From Dolomitihabitans soli (GTDB lineage: Bacteria; Actinomycetota; Actinomycetes; Streptosporangiales; Streptosporangiaceae), in assembly GCF_022213955.1 (NCBI RefSeq), contig NZ_JAKNTW010000002.1, forward strand, positions 638,679-702,678: a stretch of 64,000 nucleotides of DNA, written 5' to 3'. Positions 18,018 to 26,317 of this stretch are shown in pieces; position 1 is the first letter of the stretch; each line of letters opens with the position of its first letter. The notes beneath the pieces are model-generated. The model searched no databases. It saw nothing but the letters and a program-made list of their open reading frames with translations, and was not told the origin of the DNA. The position numbers were made by a program, and so were the translations under genes.

Positions 18018-19028
18018 ATGCCTCGTAGGGTCCGGGCCGCCACACGTCCGGCAGGCCCGCGGCTGTTGTCCATGTGGGCCGCGTTCAGCCTCGCCACCCT
18101 GGCGTCCGCGGCGGCCCTGACCGGTGTCATCCTGGTCGGTGTGCGGGTTCTCGGCGTCACCGCCGTCAAACCCGAGGCCCAACTCTCGGGCGCCACCATG
18201 TTCGACCTGCTGAAGATCGCCTTCGCGGTGGTGGCGGGGGCCGGCGGCCTGGTCGCACTGGTCACCACCTACCGGAGGCAGCGGGTCAGCGAGGCGGCGG
18301 AGTCACGCGAGGCGACCGCACTGTTCAATGAGCGGTTCTCCACGGTGACCGACAAACTCGGCCACGACAGGGCGGCGGTACGACTGGCGGGCGTGCACGG
18401 CCTGGCCGGGCTCGCTGACGACGCGCCGAACCACGAACTTCGCCAGACATGCATCGACGTGCTGTGCGCCTACCTTCGTATGCCGCAGGAGCATGACGAG
18501 GACGGCGCGAGCGGGCGGTCCGACCGGCAGGTGCGGCACACGGTGATCCGGTGCATCGCGGCGCACCTGCGAACGGGCGCGGCCGTGCCGTGGCGGAAGC
18601 ACGATTTCGACTTCACCGAGGCGGTGTTCGACGGCGGTGATCTCTCCGCCGTGGTCTTCGATGGCGCGGTCGGCTTCACACGCGCCGAGTTCCGGTCAGG
18701 ACGGACGAGTTTCGAGGGAGCGATTTTCCGGGGTCCTCGCACCGATTTCGACGGTGCCGGGTTCGGCGGCGGGGATGTCCGATTCGACGGGGCGACTTTC
18801 TCCGGCGGCCGAGTGACGTTCATCGGCTCGGATTTCCGCCATGGACGCGTTTCCTTTGCCGGTGCGAAATTCGTCGGAGACTTCGTCTCCTTCGACGGCG
18901 CGTCCTTCTCCGGAGCGGAGGTGGACTTCCGTGCCGCGACGGGGACTCCCCCGGCCGGCGTGGTCACGGTAGGACGGTCAAGCCCTGACGTGAGCCTCCC
19001 CCGGGAGTGGCTCACGCCTGGCGGCTGA
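18018..19028 (+). CDS. Membrane-anchored pentapeptide-like repeat protein
   Basis: A 336-residue protein with two predicted N-terminal membrane segments: about residues 21-45 (AAFSLATLASAAALTGVILV) and 63-85 (LLKIAFAVVAGAGGLVAL). A helical stretch follows (ATALFNERFSTVTDKLGHD ... GVHGLAGLADD). From about residue 195 there is a run of aromatic-centred five-residue steps (FTEAVFDGGDLSAVVFDGAV ... FDGASFSGAEVDF) forming a quadrilateral beta-helix like pentapeptide repeats. This layout is frequent in actinomycetes and its function is unknown. The 3' end overlaps the convergent nSTAND gene by 17 bp. The divergent neighbour is the other nSTAND NTPase. It may be a membrane-docked partner of those STAND proteins, which is inference from position. 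Confidence 0.8.
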   Translation: MPRRVRAATRPAGPRLLSMWAAFSLATLASAAALTGVILVGVRVLGVTAVKPEAQLSGATMFDLLKIAFAVVAGAGGLVALVTTYRRQRVSEAAESREATALFNERFSTVTDKLGHDRAAVRLAGVHGLAGLADDAPNHELRQTCIDVLCAYLRMPQEHDEDGASGRSDRQVRHTVIRCIAAHLRTGAAVPWRKHDFDFTEAVFDGGDLSAVVFDGAVGFTRAEFRSGRTSFEGAIFRGPRTDFDGAGFGGGDVRFDGATFSGGRVTFIGSDFRHGRVSFAGAKFVGDFVSFDGASFSGAEVDFRAATGTPPAGVVTVGRSSPDVSLPREWLTPGG

Positions 19029-20856
19029 GCCGTTTGCGCAGATCGTCCTGAAGCCTCCGCACCTCCTTGGCGACCACGTGGTCGGGGGCGAGCGCGGCGG
19101 CCGACTCGGCGGCCTGCAGCGCTTGAGGGTAGTCAGCGATGGCGTCGAGGGCTTTGGCGCACTCCAGCAGCGCCTCGAAGCTGTCCGGATCGATGGCGAG
19201 GCTGCGCCGGTAGGCGGCCAGGGCCTCCTGCGGCCTGCCCGCTTCGGCCAGACACGCACCCAGCGCCCTTATCGGGGTGGGGTCGTCCGGGCTCAGCTCC
19301 ACAGCCCGAGTGTGCAGACGGACGGCCTCGCCGTACCGGTCGGACCCGGCTTGCGCGCGGCCGACCGCGTCGTGCCGGGCCACGCCGGCGGCGAGTGTGC
19401 CGAGCGCGGTGAGCATACCGCTCTGCCGGAATTTGTCGCCGGCCGCCTCAGCCTGGCCGAGCGCGATCCGATAGTGCCGTGCCGCCTGGTCGTCAACGCC
19501 CTCCACCTCGGCCATCAGGCCGAGCAGGGCGTGCAGGTCGCCGGCAGCGACGGTCTCCGGCACGATGTCCAGTCCCAGTTCGCACCGGTGCCTGGCCGCC
19601 TCGACGGCACCCTGCAGCCAGGCGTCCTCGGCGGCGAGAAGATGCCGGTCCATCGGGTGTGACACGCCCTGCTCGGCCGCCGCGGCCCGCTGCGCCGGCG
19701 CCACCAGAAGGCTGTGGTTGAGGCCGTACCACAGGCAGCCGAGATGGTGGTGGGCCGCGAGCACCTGGTGGTGAACGAGCGCGGTGAGGATGCGGTTGGG
19801 CATACCGCGCGTCGCCGCGGGGCCCCTGAGCGCGTAGCGAGCTCCGCCGCCCTGGTCGACGAAGGCGGCCGCGATCCAGCGCCGCAACGTCGCGGCGGGC
19901 ATCGACAGGTCGGCGGCGGCCGCCTCGGTCCTGCGCCGGTACCAGGCGTAAAGGTCCGTTCTCGCCTCGCCGATCCGGGGCAGGTGGTGCGCCTCGATCT
20001 GCCGCAGATTGCCCGGCAGTTGATCCCAGCACGTGACGCAGACGGTCTGCAGCCGCATCGGCTCGACGGTGTCGGTCGGCACGGGCGCGAGGGAGCCCAG
20101 GCTGTCGTCGTAGTAGATCGTCGACAACTCGGTGGCGAGTCGCTCGTCGAGGCCGGTGGCGAAGAACCGGCCGTGTCCGTCGAGCGGCCCGACGATCGCC
20201 TCACGCGCCTCGTCACGGGTGAGCGGCAGCAGTCGCTGGCGCTCGTAGTGACGCTTGAGCAGGTCCTTCTCGTACGCGAGCAGGTCGGCCAGGTGCTCCT
20301 CGCGCAGCAGAATCAGCACGTGCAACTCGGGCAACTCGTCGAGGGCCGTGAAGAGCTGGTCGAGGAAGACCCCGCGCTGCTTCCAGTGGCTCGGGTAAGC
20401 GGTGAACAGTTCCTCGAACTGGTCGATGGCCGCGAGTATGGTGACGTTGTCGCCGTACTTGTCCTTGGGGCGCGAGACGCCGCGCAGGTAGTCGGTCAGC
20501 GTGAGATTGCGGAGCTGGGCCGCGGACTTCTTCGGGCACCAGTACGACAGCAGCGAGCAGGCGTGCACGTTGCCGAGTCCCTGCGCCGGGGCGGCGGCGC
20601 CGGGACCAAGGGCCACCCGTCCGACGGGCAGCAGCTCGACCGAGTCCACGTCGATCGCCGGGATGATCCCGGCGTGCAGCAACGAGGACTTCCCCGATCC
20701 GGCGGGGCCGTACACCGCCACTATCCGGCTGGCGGTCCACTTGTCGCGGATGTCGAGGATCATTCTGCGGGCTCGCCCGCAGAAGACCGAGCGGTCGCGC
20801 CAGCCGTACGGCCGCGGGCCGATGTACGGCTGGGCGCGGCCGGCGGGGAGGGTCAC
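19012..20856 (-). CDS. nSTAND-type NTPase with TPR sensor region (B), coupled to SIR2-like gene
   Basis: A 614-residue nSTAND NTPase. GTG 20856 shares the tetranucleotide GTGA with the SIR2-like gene's stop, so translation should be coupled. It opens PYIGPRPYGWRDRSVFCGR; Walker A is GPAGSGKS (50-57) and Walker B ILAAIDQFEEL (about 140-150). A winged-helix arm (MRLQTVCVTCWDQLPG, GMPNRILTALVHHQVL) is followed by TPR helices from about residue 395, including clear units AVELSPDDPTPIRALGACLA and SLAIDPDSFEALLECAKALD. Longer in-frame extension upstream (to 21354) only reads through the SIR2 gene and was rejected. With its partner it resembles a SIR2-STAND pair split over two genes. Sensor ligand unknown. 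Confidence 0.87.
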   Translation of the reverse strand: MTLPAGRAQPYIGPRPYGWRDRSVFCGRARRMILDIRDKWTASRIVAVYGPAGSGKSSLLHAGIIPAIDVDSVELLPVGRVALGPGAAAPAQGLGNVHACSLLSYWCPKKSAAQLRNLTLTDYLRGVSRPKDKYGDNVTILAAIDQFEELFTAYPSHWKQRGVFLDQLFTALDELPELHVLILLREEHLADLLAYEKDLLKRHYERQRLLPLTRDEAREAIVGPLDGHGRFFATGLDERLATELSTIYYDDSLGSLAPVPTDTVEPMRLQTVCVTCWDQLPGNLRQIEAHHLPRIGEARTDLYAWYRRRTEAAAADLSMPAATLRRWIAAAFVDQGGGARYALRGPAATRGMPNRILTALVHHQVLAAHHHLGCLWYGLNHSLLVAPAQRAAAAEQGVSHPMDRHLLAAEDAWLQGAVEAARHRCELGLDIVPETVAAGDLHALLGLMAEVEGVDDQAARHYRIALGQAEAAGDKFRQSGMLTALGTLAAGVARHDAVGRAQAGSDRYGEAVRLHTRAVELSPDDPTPIRALGACLAEAGRPQEALAAYRRSLAIDPDSFEALLECAKALDAIADYPQALQAAESAAALAPDHVVAKEVRRLQDDLRKRLSRQA

Positions 20857-21746
20857 CTGTGGCCCTCCGTCCGAGCCCGAAGCTCGTCGCAGAATTCCGC
20901 GGCGGTTCCCCAGAATATTGATATGCGAAGGTCGCTGAGATAGTGCGCGAAATAGCGCTCCATGCTCGTTCGAGCCTCTGGCGAGGAGTTCGCGGCGGGC
21001 ACGAAGACACCCACGTTGCGTCGTCTGCGCAGCTGAAGCGGGGCGTTCAACAGGCCGCGTAACAAGAACTTGAAAGTCCAGTCGCTCACGTTGTACCCGA
21101 TGAACAGCAGCGGCTTGTCGATCAGGGCACGGCGGACACTCGCGGGTAACAGGCCGGTCCCCCCGGCGGCGCGGTCCTCGGTCACTCTGACCAGGAACTC
21201 GATGTAGTCGTCCTCGGTCAGCACGAGCGACTTCGGCGAACTCAGGTGGCCGTGCAGATGGTAGACGAGCGGCCGGTCGGCCCCTGGATCGCTGTCGTCG
21301 TCGCCGGCCCGCCAGGCCGCGCTCTCGAAAGGGAATACGATGTCCTCGTACCACCGGCAGACGTCCTGCCGAACACTTTTCCCGGCGGCCTCCAACGCCT
21401 TTACCATGAAATTGTCATAGTTTGTCGTCAGGTAGACGGATATAGGATAATTCGCCAGCGTTTCGTGAATACCCAGCGCATTCGCGGCGTCCGGCGAAGA
21501 CTCGTCCTGCAGACTCAGGCTGACACCTTCCTTGATGAAGGTGGTGTCGTGCTGAGCAGCCGCGTACTGCATGACCCGGGCGAGGTTGTTCTTGTCCGCG
21601 AACGGATAGTCATAGGTGATGGCCCACCTGGCGGCGAGTTCGCCACCGGTGGGCAACAGACCCGCGGTCGAACCCGCCCCGATGAGCGGTGTGCAGTCAC
21701 CGTTCCGCAACTGATCGATGAGCCGATGCCAGTCGCTCTCATCCAT
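20853..21746 (-). CDS. SIR2-like domain protein, probable NAD-hydrolysing effector
   Basis: A 297-residue SIR2-fold protein of the SIR2_2 type. The nucleotide-binding LIGAGSTAGLLPTGGEL lies at about residues 21-37, the TTNYDN motif at 107-112, and HLHGHLSSP with the candidate catalytic histidine at 163-171. LLFIGYNVSDWTFKFLL lies toward the C-terminus, as in other bacterial SIR2 effectors. Such domains deplete NAD+ in several anti-phage systems (Thoeris ThsA, SIR2-STAND, SIR2-Argonaute). ATG 21746 is chosen over 21758 because GGAG lies six bases upstream of it. Its stop overlaps the nSTAND start by 4 bp. About 150 bp upstream on the same strand is the FxsA-like peptide gene, so all three may be one transcript. 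NADase activity is inferred, not shown. Confidence 0.85.
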   Translation of the reverse strand: MDESDWHRLIDQLRNGDCTPLIGAGSTAGLLPTGGELAARWAITYDYPFADKNNLARVMQYAAAQHDTTFIKEGVSLSLQDESSPDAANALGIHETLANYPISVYLTTNYDNFMVKALEAAGKSVRQDVCRWYEDIVFPFESAAWRAGDDDSDPGADRPLVYHLHGHLSSPKSLVLTEDDYIEFLVRVTEDRAAGGTGLLPASVRRALIDKPLLFIGYNVSDWTFKFLLRGLLNAPLQLRRRRNVGVFVPAANSSPEARTSMERYFAHYLSDLRISIFWGTAAEFCDELRARTEGHR

Positions 21747-21898
21747 CGCGGGCTCCATATAGGGAAAGAGGTGTCCCCGATTATCCGCTGCTGGGAAGCG
21801 GTTCGGGAATAGTCACCGGCGGTGGGATCGCCGCGTACCGGGACGACGGGACAGGTACGCAGGAGCCCCTGGCCGAACCCCCGGTGGCCTGGGCGTTG

Positions 21899-22096
21899 TC
21901 AGTCGTTCGCGCCGGGGTCCGGCACGCGGTCGACGCTCTGGTTGAAGCCGGCGATGGGCTCCGTATCGCCCCGGCTCGGATCGAGCAGGCGGCGAAGCCC
22001 CAAGGCGAGGCTGGAGTCGTCGATCAAGGCAAGATCGCGAAGCGAAAGCCCGGAGATGTCGATGAGAATGTCGGCCTCGGTAGGATCATCTCTCAT
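21899..22096 (-). CDS. fxsA: FxsA-like (FxSxx-COOH) RiPP precursor peptide with extended C-terminus
   Basis: A 65-residue peptide. ATG 22096 has AAGGAG eight bases upstream. The leader LIDISGLSLRDLALIDDSSL (about residues 11-30), then LGLRRLLD, matches the conserved leader of FxSxx-COOH cyclophane precursors (a D-[IL]-SGLSL-x-DL-x-x-LDDS-x-L-x-x-x-LRR-[IL]-L pattern). The core starts IAGF, as in the family. It does not end in F-x-S-x-x; it continues FNQSVDRVPDPGAND. There is thus an extra residue between Phe and Ser and 11 residues after Ser. The maturase (26314-27534), HExxH hydroxylase and FxSxx TPR protein lie within 5.5 kb. Unusually, the precursor heads the SIR2-nSTAND run rather than its maturase operon. 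Confidence 0.85.
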   Translation of the reverse strand: MRDDPTEADILIDISGLSLRDLALIDDSSLALGLRRLLDPSRGDTEPIAGFNQSVDRVPDPGAND

Positions 22097-22313
22097 GCGA
22101 GCGGCTCCTTATCGCCATCATCGTGATTTCCGACCGGCCGCCGAAGTCGGACGCCAAGCACAGCCGTCTGACGCTGAGCCCGAATATCCGTGGTCGGCCA
22201 ACCCCGCCTAACCGTTTCTTTACGGATACCCGGAATTAGGGATTAGTGTAACCCCGCCACCTTCCTCCAGGCTACCTTTTTCCGCATTCCCTGAGAAATA
22301 AAAGGCTAGATGT

Positions 22314-22341
22314 CCTCTATGCATGCCCCCATGCCGGTCAA
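22314..22341 (-). promoter_or_regulatory. Candidate promoter for the fxsA-SIR2-nSTAND run
   Basis: On the minus strand, TTGACC (22341-22336) and TAGAGG (22319-22314) are separated by 16 bp. They match the actinomycete housekeeping pattern at nearly all positions. It lies in the 300-bp divergent gap between fxsA and fxsT and would give a 5' leader of about 210 nt. On the plus strand TAGGAT at 22346-22351 could serve fxsT but has no matching -35. Confidence 0.35.
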
Positions 22342-22396
22342 CCTTTAGGATGTCGGTACAGGGGGGCTGTGTCACGAGGAAACGCGGAGGCGGAAT

Positions 22397-24928
22397 GTGA
22401 CCGTTTCACAGTCGGCCGAGTCGGCGCGGCCACCCGGAAGGGCGCCCGTGGTCTGGGGAAAGATCCCCACCAGGAACGTGAACTTCACGGGCCGACAAAG
22501 ACTCTTCGAACGATTGCGCGAGAGCATCGCCACCGACGTGACCGCCGTGCTGCCACACGCCCTGCACGGCATGGGCGGCGTCGGCAAGACCCAGGTGGCG
22601 ATCGAGTACGCCCATCGCTACCGCGACGAGTACGACGTCGTCTGGTGGATCTCCGCCGACCAGTCCCTCCTGGTGAAGTCCTCGCTGGCCGCGCTCGCCA
22701 AACCGCTCGGCCTGCCCGACGCCGGTACGGCGGGCGTCGAGGACGCCGCGAGCGCCGTGCTCGATGCTCTCCGCCGCGGCGAGCCGTACGCGCGGTGGCT
22801 GCTCATCTTCGACAATGCCGACCAACCCGAGGACATCACCGACATCATTCCGCACGGTCCCGGCCATGTGCTCATCACCTCGCGCAACCATCGCTGGCAG
22901 GCCGTCGTGGACACGGTCGCGGTCGACGTCTTCAGCCGCGAGGAGAGCCTGAAGTTCCTGCACAAACGGGTGTCGAAGGCCATCGACCTCGACGACGCGA
23001 CCAGGCTGGCCCAGGAGTTGGGCGATCTCCCCCTGGCCCTGGAGCAGGCCGGCGCCCTCCAGGCTGAGACCGGCATGTCCGTGGACGAGTACCTCCGGTT
23101 GCTGTCCGAGCGGGCCGACCAACTCCTGGCCGAGAGCAAGCCGATGGAGTATCCGCTGTCCATGACCGCGGCCTGGGCGCTGTCCGTCTCCCGGCTCACC
23201 GACCGGCTGCCCGAGGCCGTCGAACTGCTGCGTTGCTGCGCGTTCTTCGGCCCCGACCCCATCCCGCGCGACGTCTTCCTGCCGGGTGTCAAGGTGATGA
23301 GCCCTGGCCTGCGCGCCATCCTGTCAAACCCGATCCTGCTCAGCCGGGCCATCAAGGAACTCGGGCGTTTCGCCCTCGCCCGAATCGACGGCACCGCGCG
23401 AACCATCCAGGTGCACCGGCTGATCCAGGCCCTGCTGCGCGCCGAGTTGCCCTTCGAGGAGCAGGAGTTGTACCGGCACGAGGTGCACCTGCTACTCGCC
23501 GGCGCCTCTCTCGGAGACCCGAACGACGCGGTGGCCTGGCCGAAGTACACCGAGTTGCTGCCCCACATCACGCCCGCCGGGGTCGCCCAGTGCAACGACG
23601 CCTCGGTGCGTTTGCTGGGCCACAACATCGTCTACTACCTCTACCGGTCGGGCAGCTACCAGCTCTCCCATTCCTTCCTCAACGCCTTCCTGCAAAAGTG
23701 GACCGAGGACTCCGGGGCCGACCACCTCGACGTGCTGATCGCCCGCCGCCACCTCGGCAGCGTCCTGCGCGAGATGGGCGACTACGCCGCCGCCTATGAG
23801 ATCGACCGGGCGAACCTCGACAGGATGAACGAGGTGCTCGGCCCCGACCACGAACAGACGCTGGTCCTGTCCCAAGGGCTGGCGGCCGACCTGCGGGCCA
23901 AGGGCGACTTCCAGGCCGCCCGCGAACTCGACGAGGAGCTCTGCCTCCGGCACGAGACGGTCTTCGGCAGGGCGCACGGCGAGACTCTTCGCGCCATGCA
24001 CAACCTCGCCATCGACCACGGCCTCAACAGCGACTACCGGGCGGCCAGGGACTTACACGAGGCCACCTACCTGCGGCAACGGGAGGGCGGCAAGAGCATC
24101 TTGCAGATCGACGTGCTGACGTCGTGGAACGCCCTGGCCCGCGCCGTACGGCTGTGCGGCGACTACGCCGAGGCGCGCGACCTCGGCGAGGACGCCCACG
24201 CCTACGGGGTGCAGGAGTTGGGCGCCGAGCACCCTTGGACACTGCGCACGGTCAAGGATCTATCCATCGCGCTGCGCAGAGCCGGCTCCATCAACGAGGC
24301 GAAGGAACTCGCCCGCGACGCCTACACGAGGCTGGACAGAGTCCTGGGCGCCGACCATCCCGACACAATGGCCGCCGCGATCAGCCTGTCGAACGCGCTG
24401 CGGGGAATGGGCGAGATCGACGAGGCCATGAGCATCGTGAATCAGACGCTGTTGTTGTGCCCCCACGTCTACGGTGACGACCATCCCTACACTCAGGGGT
24501 GCATCGGCAATCTCGCGCTCCTGCTGCGCGCGCAGGGCCAACCCGACCAGGCCCACGCCAGGAACACCGGGGCGCTCGCGGTGCTCGACGGGCGGCTCGG
24601 GCGCGACCATCATCTCTCCCTGACCTGCGCGATCAACCTCGCCAGCGATCTGGCGGCGCTGGGCCGCACGGCTGAGGCGTTGCGCATCGGAGAGGACACT
24701 TTGCCTCGGTTGCGGGCGCTGCTGACCCAGAACTACTCGCTGACCCTCGCCTGTGCCGGCAACATGGTGCTCGACCTGCGGGCGGAGGGGCGGACGGACG
24801 AGGCGGACGAGCTCTTCGAGGAGACCAGGAACGCCTTCGACCGGACAGTCGGACTCGGCCATCCAGACGCCGAGGTCGTGCTCCTCGGACACCGCTTCGA
24901 CTGCGACTTCGACCCGCTGCCGATCTGA
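22397..24928 (+). CDS. fxsT: FxSxx-COOH system NB-ARC/TPR protein
   Basis: An 843-residue STAND protein. GTG 22397 has GGAGG six bases upstream. The N-terminal VVWGKIPTRNVNFTGRQRL (about residues 18-36) is the hallmark opening of FxSxx-COOH-system TPR proteins. NB-ARC Walker A is GMGGVGKT (58-65), Walker B LLIFDNAD, then LGDLPLALEQAGAL. A winged-helix region precedes a long array of 42-residue Kinesin-light-chain-type TPRs, each with an LGPDH- or LGADHPDT-like turn, to the end. It probably senses or scaffolds partner proteins in an ATP-dependent way. It is divergent from the precursor gene and convergent with the HExxH hydroxylase gene. No effector domain is fused. Confidence 0.9.
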   Translation: MTVSQSAESARPPGRAPVVWGKIPTRNVNFTGRQRLFERLRESIATDVTAVLPHALHGMGGVGKTQVAIEYAHRYRDEYDVVWWISADQSLLVKSSLAALAKPLGLPDAGTAGVEDAASAVLDALRRGEPYARWLLIFDNADQPEDITDIIPHGPGHVLITSRNHRWQAVVDTVAVDVFSREESLKFLHKRVSKAIDLDDATRLAQELGDLPLALEQAGALQAETGMSVDEYLRLLSERADQLLAESKPMEYPLSMTAAWALSVSRLTDRLPEAVELLRCCAFFGPDPIPRDVFLPGVKVMSPGLRAILSNPILLSRAIKELGRFALARIDGTARTIQVHRLIQALLRAELPFEEQELYRHEVHLLLAGASLGDPNDAVAWPKYTELLPHITPAGVAQCNDASVRLLGHNIVYYLYRSGSYQLSHSFLNAFLQKWTEDSGADHLDVLIARRHLGSVLREMGDYAAAYEIDRANLDRMNEVLGPDHEQTLVLSQGLAADLRAKGDFQAARELDEELCLRHETVFGRAHGETLRAMHNLAIDHGLNSDYRAARDLHEATYLRQREGGKSILQIDVLTSWNALARAVRLCGDYAEARDLGEDAHAYGVQELGAEHPWTLRTVKDLSIALRRAGSINEAKELARDAYTRLDRVLGADHPDTMAAAISLSNALRGMGEIDEAMSIVNQTLLLCPHVYGDDHPYTQGCIGNLALLLRAQGQPDQAHARNTGALAVLDGRLGRDHHLSLTCAINLASDLAALGRTAEALRIGEDTLPRLRALLTQNYSLTLACAGNMVLDLRAEGRTDEADELFEETRNAFDRTVGLGHPDAEVVLLGHRFDCDFDPLPI

Positions 24929-24951
24929 CCGGCCGAGCCGGGCCGCGCGTC

Positions 24952-25053
24952 ACGGGCCCGCCATTCGGCCCGGTGGCGGGTGGCGTCCGCGCCAAGCGCG
25001 TCACATCGCGTTACGGGCCCGCCATTCGGCCAGGTGGCGGGCGGCTTCCGCGC
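24952..25053. repeat. 41-bp direct repeat at the 3' end of the HExxH hydroxylase gene
   Basis: 24952-24992 and 25013-25053 match at 38 of 41 positions, offset 61 bp. The right copy encodes the last residues of the hydroxylase (...EWRARN). The left copy lies past its stop, in the gap to the convergent fxsT. It looks like a partial tandem duplication of the gene's end. Confidence 0.75.
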
Positions 25054-26317
25054 GTCCGCGCGCCGTGGCGTCGGCCGGGACGGGGTCGTCCCGCCAGGAC
25101 CTCAGCATCTCACCCATACCCGCGACGAACAGTTTGCCACGGTCGGTCAGTCGGCCGCTTTCCGCTATGAGGTCGACGACGGATTCGGCGGCCGTGCGCC
25201 AGCGAGAGAACTCGGCGTGCATGTGCAACGCCGTATCTCCCTGTTCCAGAAAACGCTGCCTGCGCAGGTATCCGCTGACCCCGAGGAAGGCGTAGGCCCC
25301 TTGCAGCAACCCGCCGAGCGGGCGGGGATCACTCCGCCAGGGGGCGTAGTAGCGGCGCCCGTCGTCGGAGAGGAGCAGCGGGACGACGTCCAGCAGAGCG
25401 GACAGTTTCGCGTGCTGGATCTCGTGGGCCAGGGTGACACCGAAGGCCAGCGCGTTCTCCGGCGTGGAGAGCGCCACACAGCCGAACGCTTCCCGTGAGC
25501 TGCCGCTGATCTGGTCGCCGGGCGTGGAGGCGAGTGGGGTGAGCACCCGGGAGGCGACGGTCAGCTCCTCAGCCGTGGTCCGGTGGTGCTCGGCGAGCAC
25601 GGCCCACGCCTCCCACAGGTGTGAGCGCCATACGGCCAGCTCCTGCTCGGCGAGACGGTGGCCGGTAACACGGCCGCCCGGCATGCGGAAAGGGTCGAGG
25701 TCGTCGACGATCAGCGTGATGGTCAGTCCGCCGGCGGTCGCCGACAAGCGACGCAGCGCCTGCCAGTGCGGAGTGTCGCCGCGCCCGGCCATCGGAACGC
25801 CGGTCGTGAAGCCTCCCACCGTGACGGTGGCCGCCCCGCCGTCGCAACTGACGTGGGCGCGGTCCGCCCCAGCGGGTAGCACCACCTGGCCCAGCGAGGG
25901 CAGCATGACGCGAGCCCCTTCGGCGGGTACGGCGATGGCGCAACGCGTGCCCGCGGCGATCGCGGCAGCGGCGGCGACCGAGCACAGCCGGGCCGGGTCC
26001 TGCGCCGCGGCGCGGCCGTCCGCGTGCAGTGCCCGCAGCGTGCGCCATGCCCATGCGCCCACCGCCGGATGGCGGAGCACGCCGTCCACCGCCTCTGGGC
26101 TCTCCGCCTGCACACCTGCGAGCAGGTCGTACCCCTCCCTGGCCCAGGTGGCATGCGGGTGCCCCGCGTCCGTGGCCACCTTGACCACTCCCCTGATCAG
26201 CAGTAGGTGCTTGCTGTATTGCGCGGAGGCGAGAGAGCTAACCGCCGCACCCCCGCCGCCTCCCGCGGCCAGCGCGTGGAATGCCTCATCTGTCACCTTG
26301 TGGTAGTCGAGAGTCAT
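25001..26317 (-). CDS. HExxH-motif peptide beta-hydroxylase-like protein
   Basis: A 438-residue protein of the family named for an HExxH motif found beside FxSxx radical SAM maturases, annotated as aKG-HExxH-type peptide beta-hydroxylases. HEIQH is at residues 298-302, preceded by VALSTPENALAFGVTLA. The N-terminal half is alanine-rich and helical (residues 75-130), and the middle part is beta-rich (VMLPSLGQVVLPAG). Family members are thought to use iron and 2-oxoglutarate to hydroxylate RiPP side chains. The FxsA-like core here contains Asp and Asn residues that could be targets. ATG 26317 overlaps the maturase stop (ATGA), so the two are translationally coupled. Function is inferred from motif and context. 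Confidence 0.86.
   Translation of the reverse strand: MTLDYHKVTDEAFHALAAGGGGGAAVSSLASAQYSKHLLLIRGVVKVATDAGHPHATWAREGYDLLAGVQAESPEAVDGVLRHPAVGAWAWRTLRALHADGRAAAQDPARLCSVAAAAAIAAGTRCAIAVPAEGARVMLPSLGQVVLPAGADRAHVSCDGGAATVTVGGFTTGVPMAGRGDTPHWQALRRLSATAGGLTITLIVDDLDPFRMPGGRVTGHRLAEQELAVWRSHLWEAWAVLAEHHRTTAEELTVASRVLTPLASTPGDQISGSSREAFGCVALSTPENALAFGVTLAHEIQHAKLSALLDVVPLLLSDDGRRYYAPWRSDPRPLGGLLQGAYAFLGVSGYLRRQRFLEQGDTALHMHAEFSRWRTAAESVVDLIAESGRLTDRGKLFVAGMGEMLRSWRDDPVPADATARGRAEAARHLAEWRARNAM

Noticed and set aside
20857..21354. In-frame N-terminal extension of the coupled nSTAND gene
   Set aside because: The extension reads through the SIR2 coding region in another frame, while nSTAND homology begins at GTG 20856, which overlaps the SIR2 stop.
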